A stretch of 64,000 nucleotides of DNA, from positions 58,124,851-58,188,850 of the forward strand of contig NC_092796.1 in assembly GCF_918797505.1 (NCBI RefSeq). The letters are read 5' to 3'. Position 1 is the stretch's first letter. Each line of letters begins with the position of its first letter. Positions 1-12,403 of this stretch are shown piece after piece. The notes beneath the pieces are model-generated. The model searched no databases and was not told the origin of the DNA. It was given only the letters and a program-made list of their open reading frames with translations. The translations under genes and the position numbers were made by a program. This DNA comes from Bemisia tabaci. Taxonomy: Eukaryota > Arthropoda > Insecta > Hemiptera > Aleyrodidae.

Positions 1-426
1 CTTCTTCAGAGTACGCACTATTACGGTTTCAGTTTCCCCTCCAAAAGAAAGCATGAAATAAATTAAATCAAAGTACTCTTAGTAATTTTCTTCAGCGCGA
101 TCACAGTAAGTTTCATCGAAAGTAATTAAGCGCGCTCATATCTCCTAAATAATGAACTTTTAATGCTCTCCTTTAAAACTTTTGATATATAAGTGTATAA
201 ATTGCAAATAAAGAGAGGAAAATTAGTTAGATTTGATGCAGCTAATTTTAATTGACAATAATTCATACAGAGTCTGCAAAAACTTCAGCTTTAGTAACAA
301 GTTTTTTCTTTATTTTTCATTTTTTTGCCCTACGATGGGGCTTTGGCCGTAGTGCATCAGCGCAAACAACCAAAGTAGTAAATTGAGAAATGCTCAACTC
401 CGCGAGTTTAATCGCGCGAATCATAA
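1..426. other. AT-rich stretch, nothing recognised
   Basis: AT-rich sequence with no ORF, RNA gene or repeat boundary that I can support. It runs up to the first direct repeat of the element that follows. Confidence 0.4.
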
Positions 427-815
427 CGCGTATTAGCGCCTACAAGACTGAAGGAATACTTCACGTATTGCGCCTAACAGTACGGTCGGTGCACACTGAA
501 TCAAGTCAATCAGAGAGGTCGGACACAGAATTTCTAAATAAAACGACAAATTCTGATGTTTAAATCCGTCAGATTTTAAATTTTAAGGGGTGCCTCTGAG
601 AGAAAATTCCACGACGAAACCATCGGAACCACCTTTCAAACTTTAAAGTTTTGTATGAACGGAGAAGTTTTAAGCTTTTAAGGTTTCCAAATCTTGTCCA
701 ATCTCTCCCATTGACTCGATCCACTGTGCGGCAATGCGGCATCAAACGCATATGAGCGCCTACATGACTGTAGGAATACTTCACGCATTGCGTGGAGTAT
801 TCCTACGCATGAATG
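427..815. repeat. Host repeat split by a MITE (46-bp direct repeats)
   Basis: A segment reading gcgcctacaagactgaagg at 440 recurs in direct orientation near 760 (gcgcctacatgactgtagg), each followed by aatacttcacg(t/c)attgcg. The two copies flank the MITE at 491-730. The right copy continues into a short hairpin (ggaatacttcacgcattgcg then tggagtattcc, 773-805). The arrangement looks like an older tandem or palindromic repeat split by a later insertion. Confidence 0.55.
491..730 (+). mobile_element. CACAGTGGATC MITE, copy 1
   Basis: Non-autonomous TIR element of about 240 bp. It opens with a degenerate gcacactgaatcaagtcaat followed by cagagaggtcggac, and closes with the inverted counterpart cgatccactgtgcg. 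Related copies lie at 31491-31725, 58779-59014 and 63683-63895. The short ORF on the minus strand here is a product of the repeat. Confidence 0.7.
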
Positions 816-830
816 CGTGGTTTTGCAGCT

Positions 831-1445
831 TGTTATTAAAAGAGTTGGTCCTGTGTATACTTGAACAAATATAATGGAAGCATTCGGATTATGTCATTTG
901 CAGCCACGTGTAAAAAACAATCAACCCTCCGTTCACGCTTTTATTCTCGATCCAGATAGCGGATGAACCTTTCCCTTCGTAAGGATTTGACCGTCTCGAT
1001 CTTTTCCTCGAAATTCGATCGAATTTAAAAACATTTTTCCGAATGAAAAACTTATCTCTAACGAACCCTAATGAGATTGACATCTTAGGCATACTTTTAA
1101 GTGGGTACTTCTTTACTTTCTCGCTCCTTTTTTTCGGAAATCATTCAGGTTTTGCAAGTCTGTCCTGAGCCATAACATTCCAAGAGTGTTCGATTTTTTT
1201 TTTTTTGGGGGGGGGGGGAGAGGGACAAGTGCTTGCGTTTTTCGCTATTTTTCTTCAGTCATTCAGCTCCCATTTCTTGTGTCACATGAAGCTCAAATGC
1301 TCGTTAGGATCCTCTCTTAAGTAGAAGCTTCACTGACGCAATCAATCACTTCTTCACGTTATTTTCAAAATTTCCAATGTTTTGAAGTTTTTTAAATGAA
1401 AGTACCTCGAGTATTCTTGAAATGATATGTAAATACATGTGAAAC
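831..1445. other. Unassigned stretch with a T/G homopolymer run
   Basis: No gene is seen. A T run followed by a G run sits at about 1194-1219. A 67-residue minus-strand ORF (889-1092) has no recognisable motif. Confidence 0.4.
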
Positions 1446-1448
1446 TAG

Positions 1449-1930
1449 GTGGTACGTCCTCTGGTCGCTACGCGGCCAAACCCCCTGAAGGCCGCCTCGC
1501 GGCCGTTTTTTGTTGTCGCAGGCCATTCAGCCACTGGGCAACCCTCTACGCATAGCGGCATCAGTTTGGGAGTATTCTGCGAATTAGCTAACTTTTATAA
1601 CATGATTGTAAAAAAATCTGGGTCCTATTTCCAAAATCTGATCAGAGCAGGCTCATCTAAGGACTATCAACTGTCGATAGGCGCAGAATTCACGGAAATC
1701 GGTGTTGTAGAACGCTCAAACAAACTGTGACAAAAAATGAAATGTTACATTATTTCAATGGGAGAATTCGCAATCTTTACCACGCACTATACAAAAACCT
1801 GTGGACCATGTTTCCAAAATTTGAATAAAGCGGGCTCATTTAAGGTAGCCGCAAAAATCATGAAAATCGGCCCGGTAGATCGCCAGAATTAAGCGTTACT
1901 AGAAATGAAAATTTAGGAGGCTTGAGAGCT
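1449..1930 (+). repeat. Degenerate tandem repeat with CGCGGCCAAACC block
   Basis: Two successive copies share the order 'ccaaaat(c/t)tga(t)...gcgggctcat(c)taagg...cgatag/cgca...gaaaatcgg...gtagaacgc' (about 1625-1735 and 1800-1895). They are preceded by ctacgcggccaaaccccc at 1470. The same order appears reverse-complemented at 9640-9800, so this is a dispersed family and the 93-residue ORF over it is not a gene. Confidence 0.5.
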
Positions 1931-2340
1931 TACAGTACTAGGAGCTAGCGAAGTAACTTCACAGAAACTTCAAATGAAATATTGTGTTTTAATTTTTTCT
2001 GAAAGAAGAAAGAAAAAAAATGAAAATCGGAAACTTCGATTGAAATTCTTCATTGAGACGTTTGGTTTTGTTAGTTAGTTTGTCAGTTTTGTTGTTTAGT
2101 TTTTTTGAGCCGAATTTCCCAACTCTATCGGGAGGATTCGCGCGGGTACATCAGGCAATAACCGCTGGTGAGATGTGGAGAGAGGGCTGAGGTAAAGCTG
2201 TGGCTGAGGGGCTATGGTAGACGGAACGACTTCCCGGTTTTTCGCGGTCAAAATTTTTTTGACTCCTGAGTCTAATTCGCACGCTCATTGATAGTAACGG
2301 GCGTATGTTATTCGTCAGTCAGGGACGAACTTGTGGGCCA
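1931..2340. other. Unassigned stretch
   Basis: AT-rich then mixed sequence. It contains tttcccaactctatcgggagg at about 2117. I see no ORF or repeat boundary. Confidence 0.35.
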
Positions 2341-2354
2341 AAAATTTAACCGGC

Positions 2355-2495
2355 AATATACCTAGGTCCATCAGTGCTTGAACCGGACCATTTTAGGTGT
2401 TTTTTCCACGGTGAAGGAGCCGAACCGGCTCAAAATTATCTTATGTATCGACTGGTCCACCGAAATTTTTCGCGGTGTTTCCACCTGCCTTTTTA
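2355..2495 (+). repeat. Dispersed repeat (GTGCTTGAACCGG), copy 1
   Basis: Contains gtgcttgaaccgg, then gaaggagccgaaccgg, then gactggtccaccg. The reverse complement of 9140-9255 shows the same three blocks in the same order, so these are two inverted copies of one dispersed element. Confidence 0.5.
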
Positions 2496-2636
2496 TTCCC
2501 CCAGTAATAATTTTTGATCGAAATTAATATTTTCATAAGTGGATTAATAAATGACAAAAGACTCTAAAGAAAGCTATCGCAGTTAGTAACAGAAAAAAAA
2601 ATTAACTGTTAATTTGCCCTCCTCGTAACCTCCGTG

Positions 2637-3602
2637 TATAAGAACTTAAAAATTGCTCTCACTGTCTGGCCGAAATCACCGCACTGCGTGCGGGTAGAGA
2701 CGAAACGGGCGGTGACGGCAATAATTGAACGGTTTATTTGAAGGTGTACAGCCATCGGTTTTTCAAACATTGGGTTTCGACGGAATATTTTTTGTTGAGG
2801 GTGAACACGACAATCCGTACTACAGAGCGATTTTACCTAAATTGCTCCTTAAGTTTCTTTTTTTTATTAACATTTGAATATCTGCTTTTGTGGTAAAAGG
2901 CCTTAAGTCTCCAGCGCAGAACTGATACTTTTTAATTGTATAAACCACGAGTAAGGGGCCCAAACTACGATTCTTAACTTTTTCATGGAATACTCATGCT
3001 ACCTATTTGATTTTTTCATAGTACTGCTGAGAATAACAGCACTGAGCGGTTATGTGGGAGAGGGTTGTATCCGCCAAAATTTCAAACATTTTAACAGGTT
3101 CTTGCTCCATCTTTCCGACCCTGCTCGTGGTTTTACTACAAATGGAATTTAGAGCATTGGTTAATTTTTTCCTGCAGAAATATGAATAATTGTCGAGTAG
3201 ATAAGTTCTTTCATGTTTTCTCGAAACTTGACTCCTGACGGTTACGTCCCTCTTCAAATAACCCGTTCAATCCATTCTACATGCACGAAAAATAAGCTGA
3301 AAATGGGTTTTCGGCTGTCAGGCTATTTTTTTCTCCCAGGAAATCTAATAGCCAGGACCAGACTCCTAGGAGTGTTAATCGTGCGTCTAGATCTACTAGT
3401 TGTACGGTTACAATGCTCAGGAATCTGGTGCTGGTCAGTAGATTTCCTGATGAGCATATAACACGCGCACCTGTAACCAGACAGTCTAATACTCACCACT
3501 CCATAGACATTTTTATTCGTGTGTAAGAACTTAGGGATTGCACTCACAGCTTGGCCGAAATCGCCGCACTGCGTGCGGGCAGAGTCGAAACAGGCGGTGA
3601 GT
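2637..3602 (+). repeat. Segment bounded by ~80-bp direct repeats
   Basis: An 80-bp block (gtataagaactta... ending ctgcgtgcgggtagagacgaaac then gggcggtga) at 2637-2697 recurs at 3521-3598 in the same orientation with about 85 percent identity by eye. The intervening 0.85 kb shows no recognisable coding motif. It could be a pair of short terminal repeats or two members of a dispersed family. Confidence 0.5.
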
Positions 3603-6580
3603 ACAAAAAATAGGTAGGTAGGATAAAAGTATTTTAATAAATCAAATTACAAAAGGATTTTTCTATCAAGACTATATCTCACTTTCAGACCCTTTCAGAC
3701 ACACTTGGATTTTGGTATCAGTGTATTTGATATAACAAGGTTAACACCCCCCCCCCCCCCCCAAAAGCTGGGTTTTTTTTATTGTGAGCACTGCTGAACA
3801 GGTCGTAAAAACTCAATTCTCCTATCATTGAACGTTGTTCTCTCTTGTTTTCCTACACATCAATCAATTACTATTAATGTATGGATTGCCTACCCGTCAG
3901 GGGCTGTCGGCGCGGAACTTCGTAGTAGGACTCGGTCCCGTCCCTTGCATTCTTTCGATAATTTTGGGGGCTATTTTATGCATCATTTTTGGCCTCGCAC
4001 GGCCTCGTTATGCCATAGAATCATGTGATGTCTACCCGGGATTTTCATTAAACATGGACTTTTTCGAACCCTAAATTTTTGCAACTATACTCTCAGTTAA
4101 AATTGAACCTGCCCAAGTGTCCTCTTAAGATCGTCAGTGTTTCGTTTTATCTTTACAATCAATTTTCATAAAATGTTGGAAGAACACTGTGCAATATTTA
4201 AATATTGCTTCAAAATATGCTTTCGATCCAAGTCAACATTTTCACTAGTAAGTTATAAAGGCTGTATTCTTCGAGAAAAAAAAAAAACTAAATTAAAATT
4301 GAGAGAGCAGAGGCGGCAGGGACTAAATGAAAGCTTTTACTTCTATCAATAGACTTTATAATTATCGTGTCAAAAGGTACCTCATGCAGGTATTGAAGAA
4401 ACATTTCTCATATTATCAGGAATTGGGCCGTGCAAGTATTACGTATAAAAAGGCATTTTTACCTTATTTTTGACCTCCCGGAGACATCCCCCCCCCCCTC
4501 TTCAAATTATTCAAAAAATATTGAATGAAGCCAAATATTATATTATATTATATATAAGCTGAATATTTGTCAAAACAATCTTGTTTAAAACAGAAACAAG
4601 TTCCCTTTTTTGAAATGCAAAGTTTCCGTAGGTTATTGAGCTTGACCCCTTCCTTCTAAGACTACAACATGTTGCTTTTTTTTACACTTCTCTCGTTTTC
4701 ACCAACTTAAAGAAGTGTCCACTTTTGCTCTCGAGTCTTCCCACTTTGTGTTAGTAACTTCATTAATTGATGCGAGAGCGAGCTTGTGAACTTGAACCGG
4801 GGCTAATTAAAAAGTTAGCTTAGCTTGTGCGGCTTGCATACTCTTGCCTTAAAGAAATATGAAATATTTCACGGCGTCGTGCAACTTTAATGAAATATTT
4901 TCGTGAAATTTCAAATTTTTCCAATCTTTTTTGCCTTTCAAGGCACCCTGTACTAAACTGCCTATAGCCAGCAGGGGCTGTCTGCTGCTTTTTCCAAGTG
5001 AGCCCATCGCGAATCCCATTTTCTCGCCTGCTACGACCTACGAATTTTTCTCAAATTGCCGAGTTTGATCCACACGGACCTCTCCAACGTAAACTCCGGA
5101 TGAAACTCTGATGTCATCTGAACATATTTTTGACCGGTCGGGTCGCAGTCTCAGCTTTCCAAGCGATCGAATTTGACTCTAATAAATACTAGATGGGGTT
5201 ATAAGACTTACAAGAGTGCAATGTTGTCTTTCGTCACGAGCCGTTTACCTGCAAAAATATCCCTGTTCTGAAGACTTCATTTGACCAGTGTGCCAACTCG
5301 TTTTTCAAGATTTCAACAATAGTAGTAACCTCTCTTTTCCATGTCAACGCCATTTTTGAATCATTTAAAATATAAAGCTGTACTTTGTGCTCAAAACTGA
5401 CAGCATCATCAGTTTTTTGGAGGAACTTTTTTTTTTTCGTGGCAAACATTCTGAATGAGTGCTGGATATGAATTTGATTATTCGAGCAAAACTGTTCTCA
5501 CTGCACAGGAAATGTTTGATGAATTTTACTTATGAACCAAGCACAATTGATATATCGCAGCGGTCCTTTTCATTTTTACGGATTTTAAATTTTTGGCTGA
5601 ACGTCCAATGAGAACCACATCACAGATTTGTTCGGCCAATTTTTGTGTTGCAGTCAATCAAAAGTGCTTAAGTTCTTCGGAGTACGCTTTCACCGGCAAA
5701 ATACAAGTTTTCTCCACGCACCATTACACAGCTCAGTTAAAGTAATTTCAGCAGAAAAATTTCTACTTCGACAATAAAATGGATTAAATCATCATCTCAT
5801 CATCGCAGCTGCAATAATTTTCACAAAAATTAGTATGGGAGCATCAATGTTTACATTTTTATCAAAATCAAAGAATATTCAGAATTTTCAGGAAAAAGGC
5901 CGCGTTTCCAGTAAATCTTAATTCGCCGACGCCGCGAACTCGAATCATAGCGGGCAATGAACTGGCTCCGTGTAAAGCGCCTTCAATATCGTAGATATAC
6001 TACAAACGCTACATCTACCTTCCGACGTGCTAATTGTCTATACTGAGTCTGCCGGCGTGTGCGCAACTGTACATTGTCCCCCCGCGATTCATTGATCGGG
6101 AGATCGAGTAAATTTCGCACACCTGCAGCCCATGAAATGAAGTTTCGATAGGAGGAAGATTCCGGAATTACTCGAAGTTTATGATCGTTCGCCTTAAATC
6201 CCGAAAAATCAAGCAAAACCCCAAATGGGATGCTTCTTATTACATCTTTCAATAATTGTAAGAATGCTCACGGATTGATCTCTTCCACAACGTGATAACA
6301 AGACGGAAAGTGTGCGGAGCCGATCGTAACCCGTTGCAAGGAGGTTAAGCCGGATAATCGCCAAACGCCGACAGGGTTACTTCAACAAGATGAAAATTAA
6401 TTCAAGATATGAAAATCGTACGAGGAGGTGCAGATTTCCTGAATGACGTATGTGTCAAACACCGGAACATTGTCAAGCCTATCGAAAGTCAATTTTTAAT
6501 TATCAACATTTTGGAGTCATCGATTAATTCATCATGATATTGCAACATCGACGAGAAATTCTGTATTCTGTTCTCGCAAG
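3603..6580. other. 3-kb stretch without a recognised gene
   Basis: Contains a C run (3747-3762), an A run (4277-4288), a poly-C patch near 4489 and several short ORFs. A minus-strand ORF at 5983-6252 (89 residues) and another at 5234-5449 (71 residues) have fairly balanced composition but no motif I recognise. No repeat boundary was located. Confidence 0.35.
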
Positions 6581-6589
6581 TGAACTTAT

Positions 6590-6725
6590 TATACTTGCAG
6601 TCGGAGAATGTGTACTCAGTCTCGAAGTACGCAACGAAGTACGAAGTATCATACCCGAAGAAGTAAGTCTCGAAGAAGTCAGACTCAGTCAGATTCGAAG
6701 AAGTTATACTCGAAGTTAGACTTAA
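6590..6725 (+). repeat. Short-period GAAGTA/GAAGAAGT repeat cluster
   Basis: The words gaagtac, gaagaagt and cagactcag recur irregularly over 130 bp and give overlapping spurious ORFs on both strands. Confidence 0.55.
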
Positions 6726-6799
6726 AGTATATCTGTAACATTGCAGGCGCTTCAAGCAATGCATCCCGGCTTCGTTGTGGTGGTAACTGTGGCTATTAC

Positions 6800-7352
6800 T
6801 CAAACTGCGGAATCAGCGTTTTCAAATTGTCTCAATAGTGGCATCAAATTTTCCCGGAACTGACGAGTAGATCTGCAGAAACAGATTCTACTCGGCCTTA
6901 ATCCCTGAAAATTTGGAAATATGCGCCAAAAATCTGCGGCATCAGCGCTTTCAATTTCTCTCAATGATGGCGTCTAATTTTCACAGAACTGACGAGTGGA
7001 TCTGCAGAAACAGATTCTACTCGGCCTTAATCTCTGAAAATTTGAAAAGCCAAGAACATAGATGCGCCAAAAATCTGTGCACAGCTTTTAAATTATCTAA
7101 TAGTGGCGTCTAATTTCACAGAACTGACGAGTGGATCTGCAGAAACAGATTCCACTCGGCCTTAATCTCTGAAAATTTGTAAAGCCTGAGCATGGATTTC
7201 CTAAAAATCTGTGGCGTCAGCGCTTTTAAATTAGGAGTATCTCAATAGTGGCGTCTAATTTTCACAGAACTGACGAGTGGGTCTGCAGAAACAGATTCTA
7301 GTCGGCCTTAATCTGTGAAAATTTGAAAAGCCTTGAGCATAGATGTGCCAAA
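6800..7352 (+). repeat. Four-copy hairpin satellite, ~125-160 bp unit
   Basis: The block ctgacgagtggatctgcaga then aacagattctactcggcctt recurs at about 6863, 6989, 7125 and 7272, each followed by aatctctgaaaatttg and a spacer with ggcgtc(taatttt)cacag. In each unit gagtaga-tctg pairs with cagattctactc to give an 11-12 bp stem with a 4-6 base loop. Unit length varies because the spacer differs in length. Confidence 0.85.
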
Positions 7353-7905
7353 ATCCATCTGATGTGCACGGACGATAATAAATCTCAGTGATAAACACAT
7401 GTTACCATTGCACGAAACCGCGGGACTCATCAAGAAAATGCCCTCAGATACCATCAACTTGCCGAGTATAAATTCTTCGCGTCGGTCTACTTGAGTCCGA
7501 AAACAACTATGCCAGCAGTCATCTGATAGGAGGCGTGATGCCTTTGACAATAGTGAAGAAGTCATCTGCGAGGAAACATTTACTTGCAACGCACAGGAGC
7601 AAGTCGAAATTGGCTTAATTACCCACTGACCAGAGCCTGCGAAAATATGGCTTATTGCGGCACTAGGATGAAGGAACGATTTTTTTTTGCCAACGAAAAA
7701 GCGGCTGACGCCATCTTATAGATTCATCGTACCAGATCATATAGCAGAACTCTGTATAATTCAACGGAACGGAACATTTGCACCGTTTACTTAAGATAAT
7801 CACTTAACAGAATCAGAATAATCGGACGTAAAAATTTTTATGGTAAAGATATCATGTATCCTTGTTGGTGCATCGTGAAGGCTCAACCCTCAATGATATC
7901 CCTGA
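7353..7905. other. Unassigned stretch
   Basis: One 93-residue minus-strand ORF (7308-7589) overlaps the end of the satellite and is not recognisable. Nothing else is seen. Confidence 0.35.
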
Positions 7906-7908
7906 AAA

Positions 7909-8262
7909 ATGAATGTATTTGCTTCACAAGAAAAAGCTCGTCATGGATATGGCGCATTGCTGAGCAGAGACATTGCCCGAAATCATCGACTGAAGAAATT
8001 GGAACTGAAACGGTCACTTCGAGTAGACAAGACAAGAAGACAACCATTAGACAAGATTATTCCCGACATTTTTCCTTGGATGAAGAAAGAAGATGAAGAC
8101 CAGCAATATGAAGGATCGCGCAACGTGAACAATGTGTGGATAGGAAACATCGTGGCAACTTGTGGACGAAAGGTCGTAACGGTGCGGCGTAGATTTTGGG
8201 GTTTGATGGCAAATTTGTTTTTTTCAAGGAAAGCGATGGTGGAGTCTCGTGAAAAAAATTAA
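7909..8262 (+). CDS. Unrecognised 117-residue ORF, doubtful
   Basis: The ORF starts with ATG and has mixed, basic-rich composition: a KKLELKR segment near residues 29-35 and a KKEDED acidic patch near residue 59. No family, signal peptide or membrane segment is evident. Its 3' end runs into an A-rich simple-sequence tract, which could be the old poly-A tail of a retrocopy. It could equally be a chance ORF or a degenerate transposon piece. No neighbour supports a function. Confidence 0.15.
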   Translation: MNVFASQEKARHGYGALLSRDIARNHRLKKLELKRSLRVDKTRRQPLDKIIPDIFPWMKKEDEDQQYEGSRNVNNVWIGNIVATCGRKVVTVRRRFWGLMANLFFSRKAMVESREKN

Positions 8263-8500
8263 AAAAAAAAATAGAAGAAAAAAAAAAAAAAAAAAAAAAA
8301 AAAATTAAAGAAAGAAAAAGAAAGAAAAATAAAAAAAAAATTAAAAAAATTAAAAAAATTAAAGAAATAGAAAAACGATGAAAGAAAGAAATGAAAAAAA
8401 AAAAAAAAAAAATGAAAGAAATAGAAAAACGATGAAAGAAAAAATGAAAAAAAAAAATTAAAAAATGAAAGAAATAGAAAAACGATGAAAGAAAGAAATG

Positions 8501-8533
<33 letters not shown>

Positions 8534-8625
8534 AGAAGAAAGAAAAATTAAAAAAATTAAAAAAAATTAAAAATGAAAGAAATAGAAAAACGATGAAAGA
8601 AAGAAATGAAAAAAAAAAAAACGAT
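8240..8625 (+). repeat. A-rich purine tract with minisatellite
   Basis: Nearly pure A/G/T with long A runs. The word gaaatagaaaaacgatgaaa recurs about four times (near 8364, 8417, 8469 and 8578), usually followed by gaaagaaatgaaaaaaa. This is a low-complexity expansion and not coding. Confidence 0.85.
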
Positions 8626-9135
8626 TAGGTATGTGTTCTAATGTATTTTTTTTAGTTTGTAAATGATAGTCTGTAGCTCAGAGCCAAAGGATTGTATCTA
8701 CAAATCTTTCATTTTAAGGCTTCTTGAAAAATATGGTTATACTCTCTACTCCCCATTTCTCGTTTTTTAATTTCCATTTTTAAATTAATAGTCCTCATTT
8801 AAGTTAACCAAATTTTTCAAACTTTTTAGTAACTAGCAAGCTTGATTTATCATTCCGCACATATGCCTTTATTTCAACTCTCTGAATGATATTAGTTACG
8901 ACCGTTTGGCTCTGAGTAATGAAATAATGTATCCCAATCGAACATCCCGCTACGAGGCATTTCAGTGGTTTTTCGCTGCATTTTGTGAACGCAAATTTTC
9001 CACGGAAACGCTGTTTTCCATGAAAACAGCTCTTAGCTCAAACAATCCTAGGACATTGGTGCTTTTTTGGTAACAGTTATGATTGCAGCTTCGATAGAAA
9101 TGCTATTCTATGACTGTAGGATGGGGCAGGACAGG
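8626..9135. other. Unassigned AT-rich stretch
   Basis: No gene or clear repeat is seen. The end grades into the dispersed repeat at 9140. Confidence 0.35.
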
Positions 9136-9139
9136 TGGG

Positions 9140-9255
9140 AATATTGGGAAAAATCACGGTGGATCCGTCGATATTTAGCGTCAGTTTGGATCGCGTTTGG
9201 CTCCTTCATCCGGCGAAATACAACTAAATTAGGCCGGCTCAAGCACTGATGGGCA
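9140..9255 (-). repeat. Dispersed repeat (GTGCTTGAACCGG), copy 2
   Basis: Read on the minus strand it repeats the block order of 2355-2495: agtgcttgagccgg, gaaggagccaaac, cgacggatccaccg. Confidence 0.5.
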
Positions 9256-9639
9256 GTCATTTTTTCAGTGGCAGTCCGCCCTTGTTTGGGGTCAAATTAA
9301 TGGTTACCGTAATACCGTATGGACGTGCAATTGTAAGACCAGAATTTCAGGTTCTGAAAATGGACCAAAAAATTTTAACAACTAAGATTTCCTTTCACTT
9401 CATGTGATGCTTTAGCTATAGTCATGTTCTAATGTAAAGCACAGCGTGCGTTGAGTTTTTTTTCCTTACAACTACACCCCAGATTTTTCATCAGCCGTTT
9501 ACTTGTGACCCTATGAACACCCTAGTAGCCGTTAGTAAAAAGTATCACGATTACTGTAAGCTCTGTGACACCCGTGGTGTTAATTTTTCATGACGCGATA
9601 AGTTGCGAAGTCTCCCATTTTAAAAATTTAAGTATTAAT

Positions 9640-9812
9640 TTTTTGTCACAGCTTGCTTCAAAGATCTGCCGAGCTGGTTTTCATGATTTTCGCGACTATC
9701 AATATGAGATTAGTCCGCCCTAGATGAGCCCGCTCTATTGACGTTACCTCACCTGCAGGAGCCCGCAAAGCGCCCCTAGGGGTTTGGCCGCGTAGAGGCC
9801 GGGGGGCATATA
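9640..9812 (-). repeat. CGCGGCCAAACC dispersed repeat, minus-strand copy
   Basis: The reverse complement gives ctacgcggccaaacccc, gcgggctcatctaggg, gatagtcgcgaaaatcatg and agctgtgacaaaaaatta in that order, matching 1449-1735. Confidence 0.5.
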
Positions 9813-11285
9813 CCCCTTTATTTAAAAAGTACTGAGTTATATCATTAGCTTTTTCATTCAATTCATTTACGTGCCCTACAATTGCATTTTTTATGTTTTG
9901 TTTATCTCTGCATCTTTAAGAATCAAATCAAGAATAGGCACTTTTATTTTCGTTTATACGAGATTTTCAAAGAATCTTCGTCGAGTTAGTATTTCATTTC
10001 GAGCTTTCAGACAATTTTGGATCCTGACGAGCATTGCGAGTGCAACAGTTCAGTAACATTTCACATACAGTGTAATTTTATGAGCGGGAAACAAGGAGAG
10101 TGACTTCATTATAATAGCTATCTACCCTCCCCAATTTTTTCCTGCTCCGCTAATTAAAAATGCGTCGTTTCGTGAAGAAATGTTAACTTTGCAGGATCTC
10201 CCGTCAAGCTTTGTACTTGCCAATCTCTGACGCGACTGAAATCAGAAGAATCGTAAAATCAAAGCACACATTGGATGATGTCAATCTCCAAACTGTCAAA
10301 CGCTGAATGTCTGCAATATTTTGAGACGTATAAATAAAATTGTTCACATTTTTTAATGGCGCCGGCGCCGACCGCGGTGTTCGGTAAATTCACCTATTTT
10401 ATAAGCTTGAATATTTGGACCCTCCTACACGTTTGGAAGTTTCCCAATCTGAGTTTAGAAAGTTTGAAGTTTTGTCCACGGTACAAAATGTGTTGAGAGA
10501 AAGATGTGTTTTTTTTTTAAATATCTCCATTTTTTTTTTATAAAAAAATAAAATATGGTGCCGTACGAAAAACACTTAGAGTTTCCCGTGATTTAGTCGA
10601 GTCGGCTATTTTAGTTTGAATAAACATGGCGTGAGAAATGACTATCGTTTGCTGGACATCCTCACTTTTCTAGCAGATCCGAATGCTTCCGTTTTATTGT
10701 GTTTAAGTGTAAATGTCGAACTTAAACTCTAGATCATATGAATATAATTGTGAAATAATAACATTTACTTCCATCCTCAAACTTTTTTGCATCTTTGAAT
10801 TTTCAACTTTGATTCGAGATAAGAGCAATTCTAGAGACCAAGATTTAAAAAACCAAATAATGTCAAATCTCCTCCTTTAGATCGATTCCATAATATTTCA
10901 GAATTTTTTATAGCTCCTCTCTATGTTTAACTCTTATGAAGAAAATACTGTACGTCATTGGTTACGCAGCTCCATCTTAGATATTCAAAATGGGGGCCAG
11001 AAAACTTTATTATTTTACAGTTCTCATATGATTTCCCTTGGGTGTGATGTATCGTTGGAAAAAAAGATGAATGAAGACTTGGTTTTCAGTCGAAGTTTTC
11101 ATTCATTAATAATCCTATCAGGAGCTCAAGAAAAATCGAGAAAAACCGATTTTTGTATGCATTATTCTCTGAGCACCCCTCAAGCTCTAGAATCAGCTTT
11201 ACGTAGACTCAAGAAGAGAATTACCTATGAGACGGTAAAGCAGAGAAAGCAGTAATCAATACAGATATCGCAGGAATCAGCAATC
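9813..11285. other. 1.5-kb stretch without a recognised gene
   Basis: Contains T and A homopolymers at 10510-10555. A 110-residue plus-strand ORF (10923-11255) has no recognised motif and I do not call it a gene. No repeat boundary was found. Confidence 0.35.
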
Positions 11286-11290
11286 GCCGG

Positions 11291-11355
11291 CCCAAATAAA
11301 TAAATAAATAAATAAATAAATAGATAAATAAATGAATAAATAAACAAATAAATAG
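11291..11355 (+). repeat. (AAAT)n microsatellite
   Basis: About 15 units of aaat/aaata, with single substitutions (agat, aatg, aaac) toward the 3' side. Confidence 0.95.
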
Positions 11356-12120
11356 GAATTCTGAGTAAAGAAATGAAATAAAAAGTACCGTTGATTTTAC
11401 GTGTAAGTCAAGCAATAATATATTTCTTCTTGAATGTACTAACTAGCACACTTACTTGCGTGTTCGTATAGTGAGAACAGTGACCTTAGTTAGTTTGGTT
11501 CGGATAGGCCACTAAACCAACTGCCTGGCAAAGCAGAGAGTATCGCCACGATTTGAAGGCGCCCCAAGCCGGGTCTCCCCGAAGTCCTTTGCCAACGAAA
11601 CCTTTACTGAGTCGATGAAAATTATTGTTTAACGAGTCAACAGGCATGTCGCTCGCCAATTGCCGGCGATTTCTAACTGTCAGCGACACTTGCAGATTTG
11701 AAAAGCTCTTAAAATTTATGAACCCGGTTTTAGTCTTGTCTTTTCTTCCCGAGGGAGAAAAAGAGAAACGTAGCAATGATCATTCAGTTCTATAATCCCG
11801 ACTTACTTATTCTATCCATGACTCGCGTCGTCCATTTAGGCTCCTCCTGAAATAATGCTATTTTTGCACCGTTTCTTTTCCGTCTCGTAATTGATGATGA
11901 TTTACGATTGAATAATGAAGCAATAAATAAAATTAAATAAATCTATCCGATTGTTAACTTAAAAAAAAAAAATGATCAAAAAAATTACTCTTGACTGAAA
12001 TTATACGTATATTTTACATCTAATTTACACGCTTCAACCACATATTTTTCATCATTTTTTCCCTCATTTCGTCCATTGTAATGAATCTATAATTTTTTTT
12101 TCGAAGTGTATCTTAGATTC
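11356..12120. other. Unassigned stretch
   Basis: A 96-residue minus-strand ORF (11486-11776) is not recognisable. No repeat match was found. Confidence 0.35.
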
Positions 12121-12124
12121 TAGT

Positions 12125-12250
12125 GAAAGGTTGGAGGGAGGGGTTGAAGCGAGAGATGTTAAGGTGCTCAATACCCCAAGACTTGTGGGAAAGAGGCAGT
12201 GGAGGTTGGGAGTCGTAGAAGCGCGAGGATTGCGTGTAAAGTGACTTAAA
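12125..12250 (+). pseudogene. LINE reverse-transcriptase tail fragment, copy 1
   Basis: This aligns by eye with 49490-49612: ggttggaggga, gattgaagc, atgttaaggtgctcaat, ggcagtggaggtt and gtcgtagag occur in the same order. At the second site the frame reads as the C-terminal tail of a non-LTR retrotransposon ORF2. Here the frame is broken and both ends are truncated. Family assignment is by analogy with such tails. Confidence 0.5.
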
Positions 12251-12403
12251 TTTATATGTATGAATCTTAGATTCCACTAGAATATCAAAGGTGGGTGCCT
12301 GGGTGGTTAATCAGGCCTGAAGAGGTGAAAATTTAAAGTGAAGTCACGTTTTATAGAGCGCGGCTCAGTGCTGCGCTCTAGAGGAAACGTGGCAAAGAGC
12401 CTG

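Noticed and set aside
2637..3602. LTR retrotransposon
   Set aside because: The direct repeats are only about 80 bp and no primer binding site, polypurine tract or gag-pol motif is seen between them.
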